Shown one piece after another: positions 1 through 7,010 of a stretch of DNA of 9,360 nt. The translations under genes and the position numbers were made by a program. The stretch lies in NCBI GenBank assembly GCA_003550445.1, contig PUKG01000052.1:1-9360 (forward strand). Direction: 5' to 3'. Under the pieces are notes generated by a model. It was not told the origin of the DNA and searched no databases. It worked only from the letters and a program-made list of their open reading frames with translations. The number at the start of each line of letters is the position of its first letter. The first letter of the stretch is position 1. Origin of the DNA: Halobacteroidaceae bacterium. Its GTDB lineage: Bacteria > Bacillota > Halanaerobiia > B1SED10-174.

Positions 1-1
1 C

Positions 2-349
2 CCAGATATTTTGGTTTTCTCTGCAAACATAAAGGTTATTGATCGGTTGGTATTAGGAGAAGAAAACTGGAACCTATTTTGTGATTACCTGGAAGATATA
101 AATGATGCAGAAACAGCTCCCCCCGAAGAGGATATATTTGATAAAACTCCCTTAATAATTACAGACAAAGCCGGTGAGGGTGAATTTAAGGAACTCCGTA
201 ATGAGGAGGGGTATGTAACAAAAGTTGATGGTGATGCCAGGGAATTAATTGGGAAAATGGTGGAAAAGGTTCTAATTCATTCCGAGCAAACCTTTGGCGG
301 GATGTTCGCAGCAAAAGATGAGATTGAAAAATGGGAAGATGAAGATTGA
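2..349 (+). CDS. hypothetical protein, 5'-truncated by the window edge
   Basis: The frame is open from the first bases of the window to a TGA at 347-349, so this is the last 115 or so residues of a longer protein. A TTG at 11 is an in-frame candidate start, but no ribosome site can be seen before it and the frame runs upstream, so I treat the gene as partial. The visible part starts with a hydrophobic strand (ILVFSANIKVIDRLVLG), then an acidic, low-complexity stretch (near DAETAPPEEDIFD), a mixed alpha/beta part, and a charged C-terminus (EIEKWEDED). There is no transmembrane segment and no motif I recognise. It lies 30 nt before the next gene on the same strand, so the two may be cotranscribed and may belong to the CRISPR neighbourhood or to an older flanking operon. 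Function unknown. Confidence 0.6.
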   Translation, partial: PDILVFSANIKVIDRLVLGEENWNLFCDYLEDINDAETAPPEEDIFDKTPLIITDKAGEGEFKELRNEEGYVTKVDGDARELIGKMVEKVLIHSEQTFGGMFAAKDEIEKWEDED

Positions 350-379
350 GCTTAAAGGGAAAAGAAAGAAGGGATCTGT

Positions 380-976
380 ATGAAGCGAATACCTTTTTTC
401 TCAGGAGAAGTAAATAAAATTGAAAACTATGAGAAGTTTTATTTTACTAAAACCTTTATAAAGAAAAAACAGGAAGAATATTCCCAGAACAAGGCTAAGG
501 GCTGGGTAACTGCACTAGCAGAACAGTTAGGATACAGGAAAATCCAAAAATTCAAGAAACACATGGAAGAATGGAACAGGATGGAAAGAAAAATACCCTT
601 AAAATATCTTGAAATTATTGGGGTGGAAAGGAAAACTCTGGATTTCACCCTTGAACTGGATTGGGAAGAGTTCGAAAAAGCGAAAAAGGGCCCCTTCATT
701 CCCAAAAAGGCAATGTTAAGATTACATCCTGCTTTCTATGGGACCATGGAATTTCCCGAGGGAACTGGTCTGGAAGAAGCAATAGAGCAATTGAAAATAG
801 TGTGTATGGAAAAGAAGATCAGGGGGTTCATTGAATTCTGGCCGGTTAAGACTATTGGAGTGAGGTCGGATGGAAGCAGTTACGAGGTGTTTAATGAACC
901 TAAGGTAAGATTTTCAGAGAGATTTTTAATACCCGAAGAGAATCTTCAAAGTGGGGTGATAGTAGGGGGAAAATAG
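380..976 (+). CDS. hypothetical protein with a probable helix-turn-helix-like N-terminal half
   Basis: This is a 198-residue soluble protein. It starts at ATG 380 with a purine-rich AAGGG site a few bases upstream. Residues about 40-100 read like a small helical DNA-binding fold: a first helix with ALAEQLGYRKIQKF, a basic helix (KKHMEEWNRMERK), then IPLKYLEIIGVERKTLDF. The pattern 'LGYR...IP...L...IGV' resembles Xre/Cro-type HTH proteins. The second half (about 105-185) is a mixed alpha/beta region (AMLRLHPAFYGTMEFPEG, then an EEAIEQLKIVCMEKK helix) that I cannot name. It contains no enzyme motif that I recognise. It precedes cas6 by 120 nt on the same strand, so it could be a local regulator of the cas operon or an accessory gene. 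That role is inferred only from fold impression and position. The reverse-strand frame overlapping it looks like a shadow. Confidence 0.75.
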   Translation: MKRIPFFSGEVNKIENYEKFYFTKTFIKKKQEEYSQNKAKGWVTALAEQLGYRKIQKFKKHMEEWNRMERKIPLKYLEIIGVERKTLDFTLELDWEEFEKAKKGPFIPKKAMLRLHPAFYGTMEFPEGTGLEEAIEQLKIVCMEKKIRGFIEFWPVKTIGVRSDGSSYEVFNEPKVRFSERFLIPEENLQSGVIVGGK

Positions 977-1082
977 TTTAGAAAAAACTAGGTTAAACAA
1001 CCTCAAAGTGGGCTTAATAAAAAAAGGGAAAATTTAGCCAATTAGTTGTTTGGTAGGTTTTTCCCAAAAGAAAACAAAAAGC

Positions 1083-1088
1083 GGAGGG
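1083..1088 (+). promoter_or_regulatory. ribosome binding site that decides the cas6 start
   Basis: GGAGGG lies 8 nt before the TTG at 1097. The only other in-frame start, TTG at 1046, directly follows an in-frame TAG (1043-1045) and has no close Shine-Dalgarno; the nearest purine run (AAGGG near 1024) is about 20 nt away. I therefore favour 1097. Confidence 0.6.
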
Positions 1089-1096
1089 AAATCATC

Positions 1097-1735
1097 TTGG
1101 TTACTCTTGACCTTGTTTTTGATGTCGAAGGAAAGGAAATTAATTCAGATCATGGGTATGCCTTATATTCTTCAATAGCAAAAAAGGTTCCGGAAATAAA
1201 AGAAATAAACTGCGGGGTTCATTTGATTCGTGGTGTTCCAGTTGGAAGAAGAAAGATTAGGCTTCATAGTAATAGCAAACTTATTATAAGGTTAAACCAC
1301 GAGCTTGTTCCCAAATTTTTACCCCTGGCAGGAGAAGGGTTGCGATTAAACGGGGAAACAATCAAAATTGGACTTCCTCAGCCGAAATTATTGAAAAAAG
1401 CAGAGAATTGTTATAGTTGGATCGTAACAATAAAAGGTTATATTAATTCAGATACCTTTCTTGATGGTGCAAAACGACAATTAGAAGAAGCTGGAATCAG
1501 GGGAGAATGCTCTCTTTTAAAACGGAAGAATTTCAAAGAAAAAGAAGAGGAGGAAAAATCTCCATATGTTCGACGCACAATTAATATTAAGGGAAGAGAA
1601 ATAGTAGGATATGCTTTAAAGGTGGAAAAATTAGACCCCGAAAGCTCATTATTACTTCAGGAACTGGGTTTGGGCGGTAGAAGAAAAATGGGATGTGGGA
1701 TTTTTAACCCTGTAGGAGAAGCTTCAAATGGATAA
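1097..1735 (+). CDS. cas6: Cas6-family CRISPR RNA endoribonuclease (MYXAN/Cmx6-like)
   Basis: Predicted to bind and cut the repeat in the CRISPR transcript, producing mature crRNAs for the interference complex. From TTG 1097 the product has 212 residues (229 if the TTG at 1046 is used), normal for the family. The N-terminus VTLDLVFDVEGKEI followed by DHGYALYSSI is typical of Cas6 in MYXAN-like loci; His19 in this motif is a candidate catalytic residue, but that is inferred. The C-terminus has the Cas6 glycine-rich loop (GLGGRRKMGCGIFNP, about residues 191-205). The region between carries the second ferredoxin-like half with GVHLIRGVPVG and LRLNGETIKIGLP. The stop codon overlaps the start of cas3 by 8 nt, implying coupled translation. 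This is the first gene of the cas operon. The family call is firm. The start site is less so. Confidence 0.9.
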   Translation: MVTLDLVFDVEGKEINSDHGYALYSSIAKKVPEIKEINCGVHLIRGVPVGRRKIRLHSNSKLIIRLNHELVPKFLPLAGEGLRLNGETIKIGLPQPKLLKKAENCYSWIVTIKGYINSDTFLDGAKRQLEEAGIRGECSLLKRKNFKEKEEEEKSPYVRRTINIKGREIVGYALKVEKLDPESSLLLQELGLGGRRKMGCGIFNPVGEASNG

Positions 1736-3920
1736 TAGGCTACTTGCAAAAAAATTACCTATAAATACAAAGGAAGACCTAAACGATCTTTATTTATATG
1801 GCCATTTAAAGAAAACTGCCACTGCTGGACAAAAAATTCTTAAAACAGTTGGAGAAAGAGTTTTAACCAATATTGGTTTGAGGGTTGAGACATGGCTTCA
1901 ACCTCTTGAGGAAAGCCTCGAAACTGCTTGCCTGGTCCACGATGTGGGTAAGGCAAATAACTATTTCCAAGATATGATTCGAGGAAAAATTGACCTTCAA
2001 CCTGTTCGCCATGAAATCCTTTCAGCAGCATTGCTCCTTCGGGAGCAAGCACTATTTCCCTGGATAGTAGAAAAATTGGGGGAAGAAACCCTTGAATATT
2101 TTGCGGTAGTCGGGGCGATTTCGGGCCACCACTTAAAATTTGAAAATTGGGAAAAGGCAGTCCGATTTGATGAAGTTGGAGGATTTGGAGATGGCGTGAA
2201 ATTAAATTTAGAAGAACTTTCACCTCTTTTCGGAGGATTAAAAGAAAAAAAGGTTTATTATTCCTTCCATGATGATCATATTAATTATTTTGGAAAATTT
2301 AAAAAAACCTTTTATTGGTTTAATAGAAAATGGGAAAAAGAATTGGCAAATAATCCCGAGGTAAAAAAATTTGCTGCAGTTTTAAAAAGCTTTCTTATGG
2401 CGGCAGATGTTGTTGCAAGCGCCAAATTAGGAGGAGGGGTTTATGATTGGATTGAAAAAAATTTAAACAAGGTCCCAGAGACTTCCGATTTAGAAAAAGT
2501 TGTTGAAGAAAAACTTCAGGGAAATCAGATGAGGCCTTTTCAGAAAGAAATGGGAAAAACCAAAGGAAGAGTTACTGTTATAGAAGCAGGTTGCGGGTCA
2601 GGAAAAACTATAGGAGCATATCACTGGGCCTCAAAGAGCATTGAGGGGAAAAAACTGTTTTTTTGCTATCCCACAACAGGAACTGCAACAGAAGGTTTCT
2701 TGGATTATGTTGCCGATCCCGGAACTGAATCTGAATTAATTCATTCGCGGGCCCATATTGATTTGGAAGAACTTTATAAATCAGAGGAAGGCCCAATTGA
2801 TCAAGCATCATCATTGGGGGCTCTGAAAACATGGCGCCCAGCAATAACAGTTTGTACGGCCGATACAGTGTTAGGGTTGATTAGGAATAATAGAAAGGCC
2901 TTGATTAGTTCTCCAGCAATATTGAGAAGTGCCTTTATTTTCGATGAAGTTCATTCTTACGATGACCAGATGTTTAACGCTCTCCTTGTTTTTATGAAAA
3001 CACTTTCGGGAACAAAATTTTTATTGATGAGTGCCTCCCTTCCGGATAAAAAATTAACCGCAATTAAAGAAACTGTGGGATCTGTAGAAAAGATACCTAC
3101 CCCTAGAGAGTTGGAAAAAATTCCGAGGTATAGTTTTCACCTTTCTGATGAGGAAAAGATTTGGGAAACAATAATTGAAAATAAAGAGGCGAAAATTCTT
3201 TGGGTGGTAAATACGGTGGGAAAAGCTCAAAAGCTTTTTTCTGAAGCCAGGAAAAAGGGTTTGCGGGTAATTAACTATCACAGCCGGTTTAAGTATAAAG
3301 ATCGGGTTGAAAGACAACGGGATCTAATTTCTTCTTTCGAAAATGAAAAAGGAGTGCTTGCTATAACAACTCAGGTGGCAGAGATGTCCCTGGACATTGA
3401 TGCAGATATATTAATAACAGAGTATGCTCCCATTCCTTCTTTGATTCAAAGATTGGGTCGTTTAAATAGAAGGGTAACTCCTGATAACCCCGGAAAATCC
3501 AAACAGGCAATTTTCTATAAGCCAGAAAGTCTTCTTCCTTATGAAGAAGAGGAACTGTTAAAAGCGGGGGTATGGTTGGATCGGTTAAAAGGAAAAAATA
3601 GCATTTCCCAGAGTGATCTGGCAAAAGAACATAAGAACCTGGAAGAAAAAGAGGAATTAAGAATTGACTGGCAATCCGAATGGCTTGATAGGGGTTGGCG
3701 CTCTGATCAGGGCCCTGTTAGGGAACCTGGTTTTACAGTAAATATTATTTTGGAAAAAGATCTTGGTTCAGTACGGGAAAAACCCTGGGAAATTTTGAAA
3801 TTTTCTATACCGGTCCCCTATAAAAATGAAATACGGTACTGGAGATTTTGGCGCAACCATTTTATTGCTCCCGAAGGAGTAGCAACTTATTCCAGTGAGG
3901 AGGGTATTAGGTGGAAATAA
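1728..3920 (+). CDS. cas3: Cas3: HD nuclease and superfamily 2 helicase
   Basis: Effector nuclease-helicase, expected to be recruited by target-bound Cascade to nick and unwind foreign DNA in a metal- and ATP-dependent way. The 730-residue product has an N-terminal HD domain: His26 (possible ligand), His71-Asp72 in LVHDVGKANNYF, His95 in VRHEILSAALLL, His134-His135 in AISGHHL, and Asp227 in MAADVVAS. The helicase follows: Walker A AGCGSGKT (287-294), DEVH box (406-409), SAS motif III (435-437, LLMSASLPD), motif V TTQVAEMSLDIDADI (547-561) and motif VI QRLGRLNRR (574-582). All core catalytic residues are present, so the enzyme looks active. Residues about 600-730 form the C-terminal region. 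ATG 1728 lies inside the end of cas6, and the gene ends 10 nt inside cas8. HD and helicase are in one chain, with no split Cas3'/Cas3''. Confidence 0.97.
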   Translation: MDNRLLAKKLPINTKEDLNDLYLYGHLKKTATAGQKILKTVGERVLTNIGLRVETWLQPLEESLETACLVHDVGKANNYFQDMIRGKIDLQPVRHEILSAALLLREQALFPWIVEKLGEETLEYFAVVGAISGHHLKFENWEKAVRFDEVGGFGDGVKLNLEELSPLFGGLKEKKVYYSFHDDHINYFGKFKKTFYWFNRKWEKELANNPEVKKFAAVLKSFLMAADVVASAKLGGGVYDWIEKNLNKVPETSDLEKVVEEKLQGNQMRPFQKEMGKTKGRVTVIEAGCGSGKTIGAYHWASKSIEGKKLFFCYPTTGTATEGFLDYVADPGTESELIHSRAHIDLEELYKSEEGPIDQASSLGALKTWRPAITVCTADTVLGLIRNNRKALISSPAILRSAFIFDEVHSYDDQMFNALLVFMKTLSGTKFLLMSASLPDKKLTAIKETVGSVEKIPTPRELEKIPRYSFHLSDEEKIWETIIENKEAKILWVVNTVGKAQKLFSEARKKGLRVINYHSRFKYKDRVERQRDLISSFENEKGVLAITTQVAEMSLDIDADILITEYAPIPSLIQRLGRLNRRVTPDNPGKSKQAIFYKPESLLPYEEEELLKAGVWLDRLKGKNSISQSDLAKEHKNLEEKEELRIDWQSEWLDRGWRSDQGPVREPGFTVNIILEKDLGSVREKPWEILKFSIPVPYKNEIRYWRFWRNHFIAPEGVATYSSEEGIRWK

Positions 3921-5473
3921 AGCTGGATTTATATGGAGCAGGAATGACTTCTTTGCATAGGGTAGGGCTTGCGGGTTTGTTTTTAACTTTAAAAGCTTTG
4001 GAAAAAAAGGGGGTTGATATTGATGGTCTTAAATGGGAATTAGAAAGAGAAAGAGTTTTATTAAAATTCACTGATGCAAAGCCAAAACCTGCCTTAGAAA
4101 AATTATTAAAAGCTTCCTTTCAAATCGATAAAGATGGGTTTTTTGAGTTCCCTGCTTTAGAAGAAATAAGACCTTTATCTAAGGCAAAAAAGATAATCCT
4201 TTACGAGGCCTTAATGAATACTTTTTTGCAGCATGGAAGAAACAGAAAATTAGATGAAAAAAGAAATTTGATTGTTGATGTTGGGGATAGCATTTTAAGA
4301 ATTGAAGATTTTGGGCCATTAAAAGAATATCAACATCAAAAAGCTGCTGATGAGTTTTTTGCTAAAAATGGAAATTTAAAAAATGAAATCTCGATAAAAG
4401 GGTGGTTATATCCTGGTGGAGCTGTAAAACATATAGGTTTTTCCAACCGAACAAAATTAACAGAACCTTTTGATCTTGCAATGTGCTTACTTTATACTCC
4501 AGTTGGTGCTTTTTATTACCGAATTAAATCAACAGCCCGAGGCAGGAAAACCCGAATGGCTGTTGTAATTCCTGAAATTTCAGATTTAGAAGAATACGCT
4601 GAAATTAGAGAGATTTATGCTGGGGAAGAAGTTTCTGACCTTTTTGTTTCAAGTCCAAGCGATGCTGGCTTAAAATTCCTAATTGCAGCTGAAAGCATAA
4701 TAAAATCATTGCAGCACGGACTTTTAGATCAAGGTGGGTGTATTGTTATTTCATTTGGTATTGTTTCCTGGAATGAAAAACAGAAAACAAGAACTTCTTA
4801 CTTGAATTTGGATCCTGGGAAAAAAATAAATTTGAAAGATTATCGATATGCAAGGACTCATCTTAGAAACAGGTGGATTGTAATTGAAAAAAATGAAAAA
4901 GGAAAAGAGTCAAAAACAGAAGAGGTATTTATTGTAACCTCTGTTGCTCGAGAAATAATCGCGGACAATTGCGCTAACAACCGGAAATGGTATGAAGGGT
5001 TTTGTCAGGCTTTTGCAAATCCTGATTTGCGGAAACGTTTGTCTTTTAGGAATGAAAGGAGAGGATTATATAACATGCTGGAAAAAGCAAGCTTGGGAAA
5101 GGCAGAAAAAGTTTTTGTGGAAACATGCCAAGAGGCATGGCGAAGAAGATTGGGGCAGCTTGGTGAAAGGGCAAAAAAAGAAAATATTAGCTTTAATGAC
5201 CTGGCTTCCCGGGAGATGGAAAGGTTGCGAACAAGCTTGAACAGAGGAAAAAACAAAACTGCCCTGAGAGAAACAGTTGTAGATTTTTGGGCAAGAGCTG
5301 GTTCTCTGGAAACCTTACAGGGAGGCTGGATGGAAGTTATGGGCTTGTTTGAAGAGAAGGACTGGAAAAAAGCCAGGGATCTTGCGTTACTGGCAATTAT
5401 TAGTTATCAGCCATCAGATAAGAGGGAAGAAAATGCTTTATTTTCAGAGAAGGAGGAAGATATTGATGAGTAA
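3911..5473 (+). CDS. cas8: Cas8 large subunit of Cascade (Cmx8/DevT-like, MYXAN variant)
   Basis: Large subunit of the crRNA-guided surveillance complex. By analogy with Cas8 proteins it should recognise the PAM and recruit Cas3. The start is GTG 3911, preceded by a strong GAGGAGGG (3897-3904) six bases upstream; it overlaps the cas3 stop by 10 nt. The 520-residue product opens with LDLYGAGMTSLHRVGLAGLFLTLK (quoted in part: LYGAGMTSLHRVGLAGL), a hallmark of the Cmx8/DevT family. The middle contains GWLYPGGAVKH (about 164-174) and an ILYEALMNTFLQHGR helix. I see no zinc-finger cysteine cluster. Residues about 355-505 are mostly charged helices, as expected for a fused or internally translated small subunit. 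The acidic tail (EKEEDIDE) overlaps the cas7 start by 8 nt. The assignment rests on position between cas3 and cas7 and on family-like sequence, since Cas8 proteins diverge greatly. Confidence 0.88.
   Translation: MEIKLDLYGAGMTSLHRVGLAGLFLTLKALEKKGVDIDGLKWELERERVLLKFTDAKPKPALEKLLKASFQIDKDGFFEFPALEEIRPLSKAKKIILYEALMNTFLQHGRNRKLDEKRNLIVDVGDSILRIEDFGPLKEYQHQKAADEFFAKNGNLKNEISIKGWLYPGGAVKHIGFSNRTKLTEPFDLAMCLLYTPVGAFYYRIKSTARGRKTRMAVVIPEISDLEEYAEIREIYAGEEVSDLFVSSPSDAGLKFLIAAESIIKSLQHGLLDQGGCIVISFGIVSWNEKQKTRTSYLNLDPGKKINLKDYRYARTHLRNRWIVIEKNEKGKESKTEEVFIVTSVAREIIADNCANNRKWYEGFCQAFANPDLRKRLSFRNERRGLYNMLEKASLGKAEKVFVETCQEAWRRRLGQLGERAKKENISFNDLASREMERLRTSLNRGKNKTALRETVVDFWARAGSLETLQGGWMEVMGLFEEKDWKKARDLALLAIISYQPSDKREENALFSEKEEDIDE
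5055..5064 (+). promoter_or_regulatory. candidate internal ribosome binding site within cas8
   Basis: The purine run AAAGGAGAGG lies inside cas8, 10 nt before an in-frame ATG at 5075. It contains AAGGAG and GAGG, both complementary to the 16S rRNA 3' end. The spacing is acceptable for GAGG but long for AAGGAG (13 nt). The intervening sequence, ATTATATAAC, is A/T-rich and likely unstructured. Confidence 0.45.
5075..5473 (+). CDS. candidate internally translated small subunit (Cas11-like), in frame with the cas8 3' end
   Basis: An in-frame ATG at codon 389 of cas8 would yield a 132-residue protein identical to the Cas8 C-terminus. Its length and strongly helical, charged composition (helices around ETCQEAWRRRLGQLGERAKK, ASREMERLRTSLN, ALRETVVDFWARAG and KKARDLALLAIISYQ) suit a Cascade small subunit, Cas11. 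In several type I systems (I-B, I-C, I-D) Cas11 is known to be made by internal translation of the large-subunit gene. No separate cas11 gene is present in this locus, although a small subunit is expected. Whether this start is used here is inference from the Shine-Dalgarno-like run at 5055-5064 and the size match. It may equally be only the C-terminal domain of Cas8. Confidence 0.45.
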   Translation: MLEKASLGKAEKVFVETCQEAWRRRLGQLGERAKKENISFNDLASREMERLRTSLNRGKNKTALRETVVDFWARAGSLETLQGGWMEVMGLFEEKDWKKARDLALLAIISYQPSDKREENALFSEKEEDIDE

Positions 5474-6356
5474 ATACCTTTTTGGAAATATCGTAACTGC
5501 TTATGGGACTGCTGCAAACAATCGGGGGGAAAGTGAAGGTAATATATCAACTCTGCAAAAAATCCTCTGGAGAGGCGAAGCTTATTCTTCTGTATCCGCT
5601 GAAGCCATTCGCTGGGCATTGCGTTACTACTGGCAACAGATGGGTTACCCGGTAAATCGATTTTGGAATGAGGAACAGGAGGTCCATGAGTGGCAGGATC
5701 GGCAATGGCTTTCTTGGACTGACCCTGAGGGAAAAGGAAAAGATAAAGAGGTTTATATTGACGATGATCTTTTAGGTTTTATGCTTGCTGAGGCGGCAAA
5801 AGAAGATGGTAGTGATCAAAAAGGAAAATGTGATAAAAGAAGGGGAGTGCTGGAGGTAACTAGGGCTGTTTCATTAACTCCCTTTGCTGGGGATATCACC
5901 TTTAACGCAATGAGTGGAGAAAAAGGCAGGACCAGTTTATATGGAACAGAGTTACATGCTACTCGATATCAATTTGGTTTTGCTTTGACCCCTGAAGGGC
6001 TTAGAGAGCGGAAGAATATTTTTCCAGCCATTGACGGCCTTGTTTCCCTCCGCCAAGTTGGGGGAAATCATAGCAGATTTCTTTTTGATTTTTCCCCAGC
6101 TTCTATTGTGTTCAGGATAACTTCTGACTTTGCCCCTCGAATATTGTATTGTTTTGAAGGAGATGATAATGGAAATATTCTTAGTATAGGTTCGATTTTG
6201 GAGAAGGTCAAAGGAGAAGATATTCTTCCAGGGGAACTCGTAATTGGGGGAGAAATAGTGGATAACCTTTCTAATGAGGAAAAAGAAATTTTACATGGGG
6301 CAAAATTATTTAAGGGTGTCCGGAAAGCAGCTGAAACCGTTAAGGAGTTAATTTAA
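5466..6356 (+). CDS. cas7: Cas7 backbone subunit (DevR/Cst2-like)
   Basis: Backbone subunit that should polymerise along the crRNA spacer in the effector complex. The open frame extends upstream to 5349, but the true start is most likely ATG 5466: AGGAGG (5451-5456) sits nine bases before it, and the N-terminus MSKYLFGNIVTAYGTAANNR fits the family, giving 296 residues. Recognisable DevR-family stretches are SVSAEAIRWALRYYW (about 43-56), RRGVLEVTRAVSLTPFAGD (125-143), GTELHATRYQFGFAL (160-174) and GGNHSRFLFDFSPASIVFR (199-217). The gene overlaps the end of cas8 by 8 nt and abuts cas5 without a gap. In Myxococcus, the homologous gene devR lies in the development-linked dev operon. Nothing looks truncated or damaged. 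Confidence 0.93.
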   Translation: MSKYLFGNIVTAYGTAANNRGESEGNISTLQKILWRGEAYSSVSAEAIRWALRYYWQQMGYPVNRFWNEEQEVHEWQDRQWLSWTDPEGKGKDKEVYIDDDLLGFMLAEAAKEDGSDQKGKCDKRRGVLEVTRAVSLTPFAGDITFNAMSGEKGRTSLYGTELHATRYQFGFALTPEGLRERKNIFPAIDGLVSLRQVGGNHSRFLFDFSPASIVFRITSDFAPRILYCFEGDDNGNILSIGSILEKVKGEDILPGELVIGGEIVDNLSNEEKEILHGAKLFKGVRKAAETVKELI

Positions 6357-7010
6357 ATGGGCAGAGTGCTTGCTGATAAAGAATTAAGCATTTTGGTAAA
6401 GGTTCCAATAACTTCTTTCCGGGCACCTCGAGCCAGGGAATATTTAGAAACTATGAGTTTTCCACCTCCTGCTACTGTGTATGGGTTTTTACTTTCTTTG
6501 ATAGGAGAAGAGGATCGCAAACAATACGAAGGTTCAAAAATCGGAATTGGTATGTTGGGGCTTCCCGAAAAGTCCACTGTTTTGAGAACTGTTTGGAGAA
6601 TAAAGGATAAAAAAAATCCTCCCGGAACAGGAAATAATAAAAGACCGGATTATCAAGAGATTCTATCTGGAATAAATCTTGTAGTTTGGATCAAAAACCA
6701 CCCAGAAAATGAGCAAAACAATTTATTCAAAAAGGTAAAGGATGCAGTAATAGAAAAAAAAGAGATAAACAGATATAGTGGTTTGTCTTTTGGGGAGAGC
6801 ACTTTCTTGGTTAACGAAGTAAACTATTTAGAAAATGATCTAAGAGAGCCTATTAACTATTTAAAACCCAGTAATGAGGGTAAGTTATCGCTTCCAATAT
6901 GGGTTGACCATGTTGGCTCAAAAGGCACGGTTTTTAAACAATTTTTACTTGAAACCAATGAACAATTTCTGCCTGAATATTGGATAAAAATAGTAAGTGG
7001 AAAAAGCTAA
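6357..7010 (+). CDS. cas5: Cas5 subunit of Cascade (DevS-like)
   Basis: Predicted to cap the crRNA 5' handle and join the Cas7 backbone to Cas8. The 217-residue product begins at ATG 6357, immediately after the cas7 stop, with AAGGAG (6342-6347) nine bases upstream. The N-terminal RAMP-like strand SILVKVPITSFRAPRAREY (about 11-29) is followed by the Cas5 signature FPPPATVYGFLLSLIGEED (about 35-53). YSGLSFGESTFLVNEV (140-155) matches the later part of Cas5/DevS proteins. A separate cas6 lies in the operon, so this Cas5 need not cut RNA, unlike Cas5d of type I-C. The stop codon shares one base with the cas4-cas1 start (TAATG). Confidence 0.9.
   Translation: MGRVLADKELSILVKVPITSFRAPRAREYLETMSFPPPATVYGFLLSLIGEEDRKQYEGSKIGIGMLGLPEKSTVLRTVWRIKDKKNPPGTGNNKRPDYQEILSGINLVVWIKNHPENEQNNLFKKVKDAVIEKKEINRYSGLSFGESTFLVNEVNYLENDLREPINYLKPSNEGKLSLPIWVDHVGSKGTVFKQFLLETNEQFLPEYWIKIVSGKS

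Noticed and set aside
439..705. Reverse-strand open frame inside the HTH-like gene, and similar ones inside cas3, cas8, cas7, cas5 and cas2
   Set aside because: They lie wholly or largely within well-supported forward genes, lack family-like sequence, and read as low-complexity shadows rich in Phe, Ser and Leu.
974..1003. Short inverted repeats TAGTTT/AAACTA and AGGTT/AACCT before cas6
   Set aside because: Stems of 5-6 weak pairs, no T run, and no recognisable promoter boxes; not enough to call an operator or terminator.
946..1012. Direct repeat TCAAAGTGGG at 946-955 and 1003-1012
   Set aside because: Only 10 nt, one copy is inside a coding region, and there is no third copy nearby; probably chance.
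4992..5240. Forward 82-residue frame overlapping cas8 in another frame
   Set aside because: It overlaps the cas8 coding frame, begins without a convincing ribosome site, and its product is unlike any Cas protein. The in-frame start at 5075 is the more credible internal product.
5349..5465. Upstream extension of cas7 to 5349
   Set aside because: The added 39 residues are basic, unlike Cas7 N-termini, and overlap cas8 deeply; ATG 5466 has a well-spaced AGGAGG.
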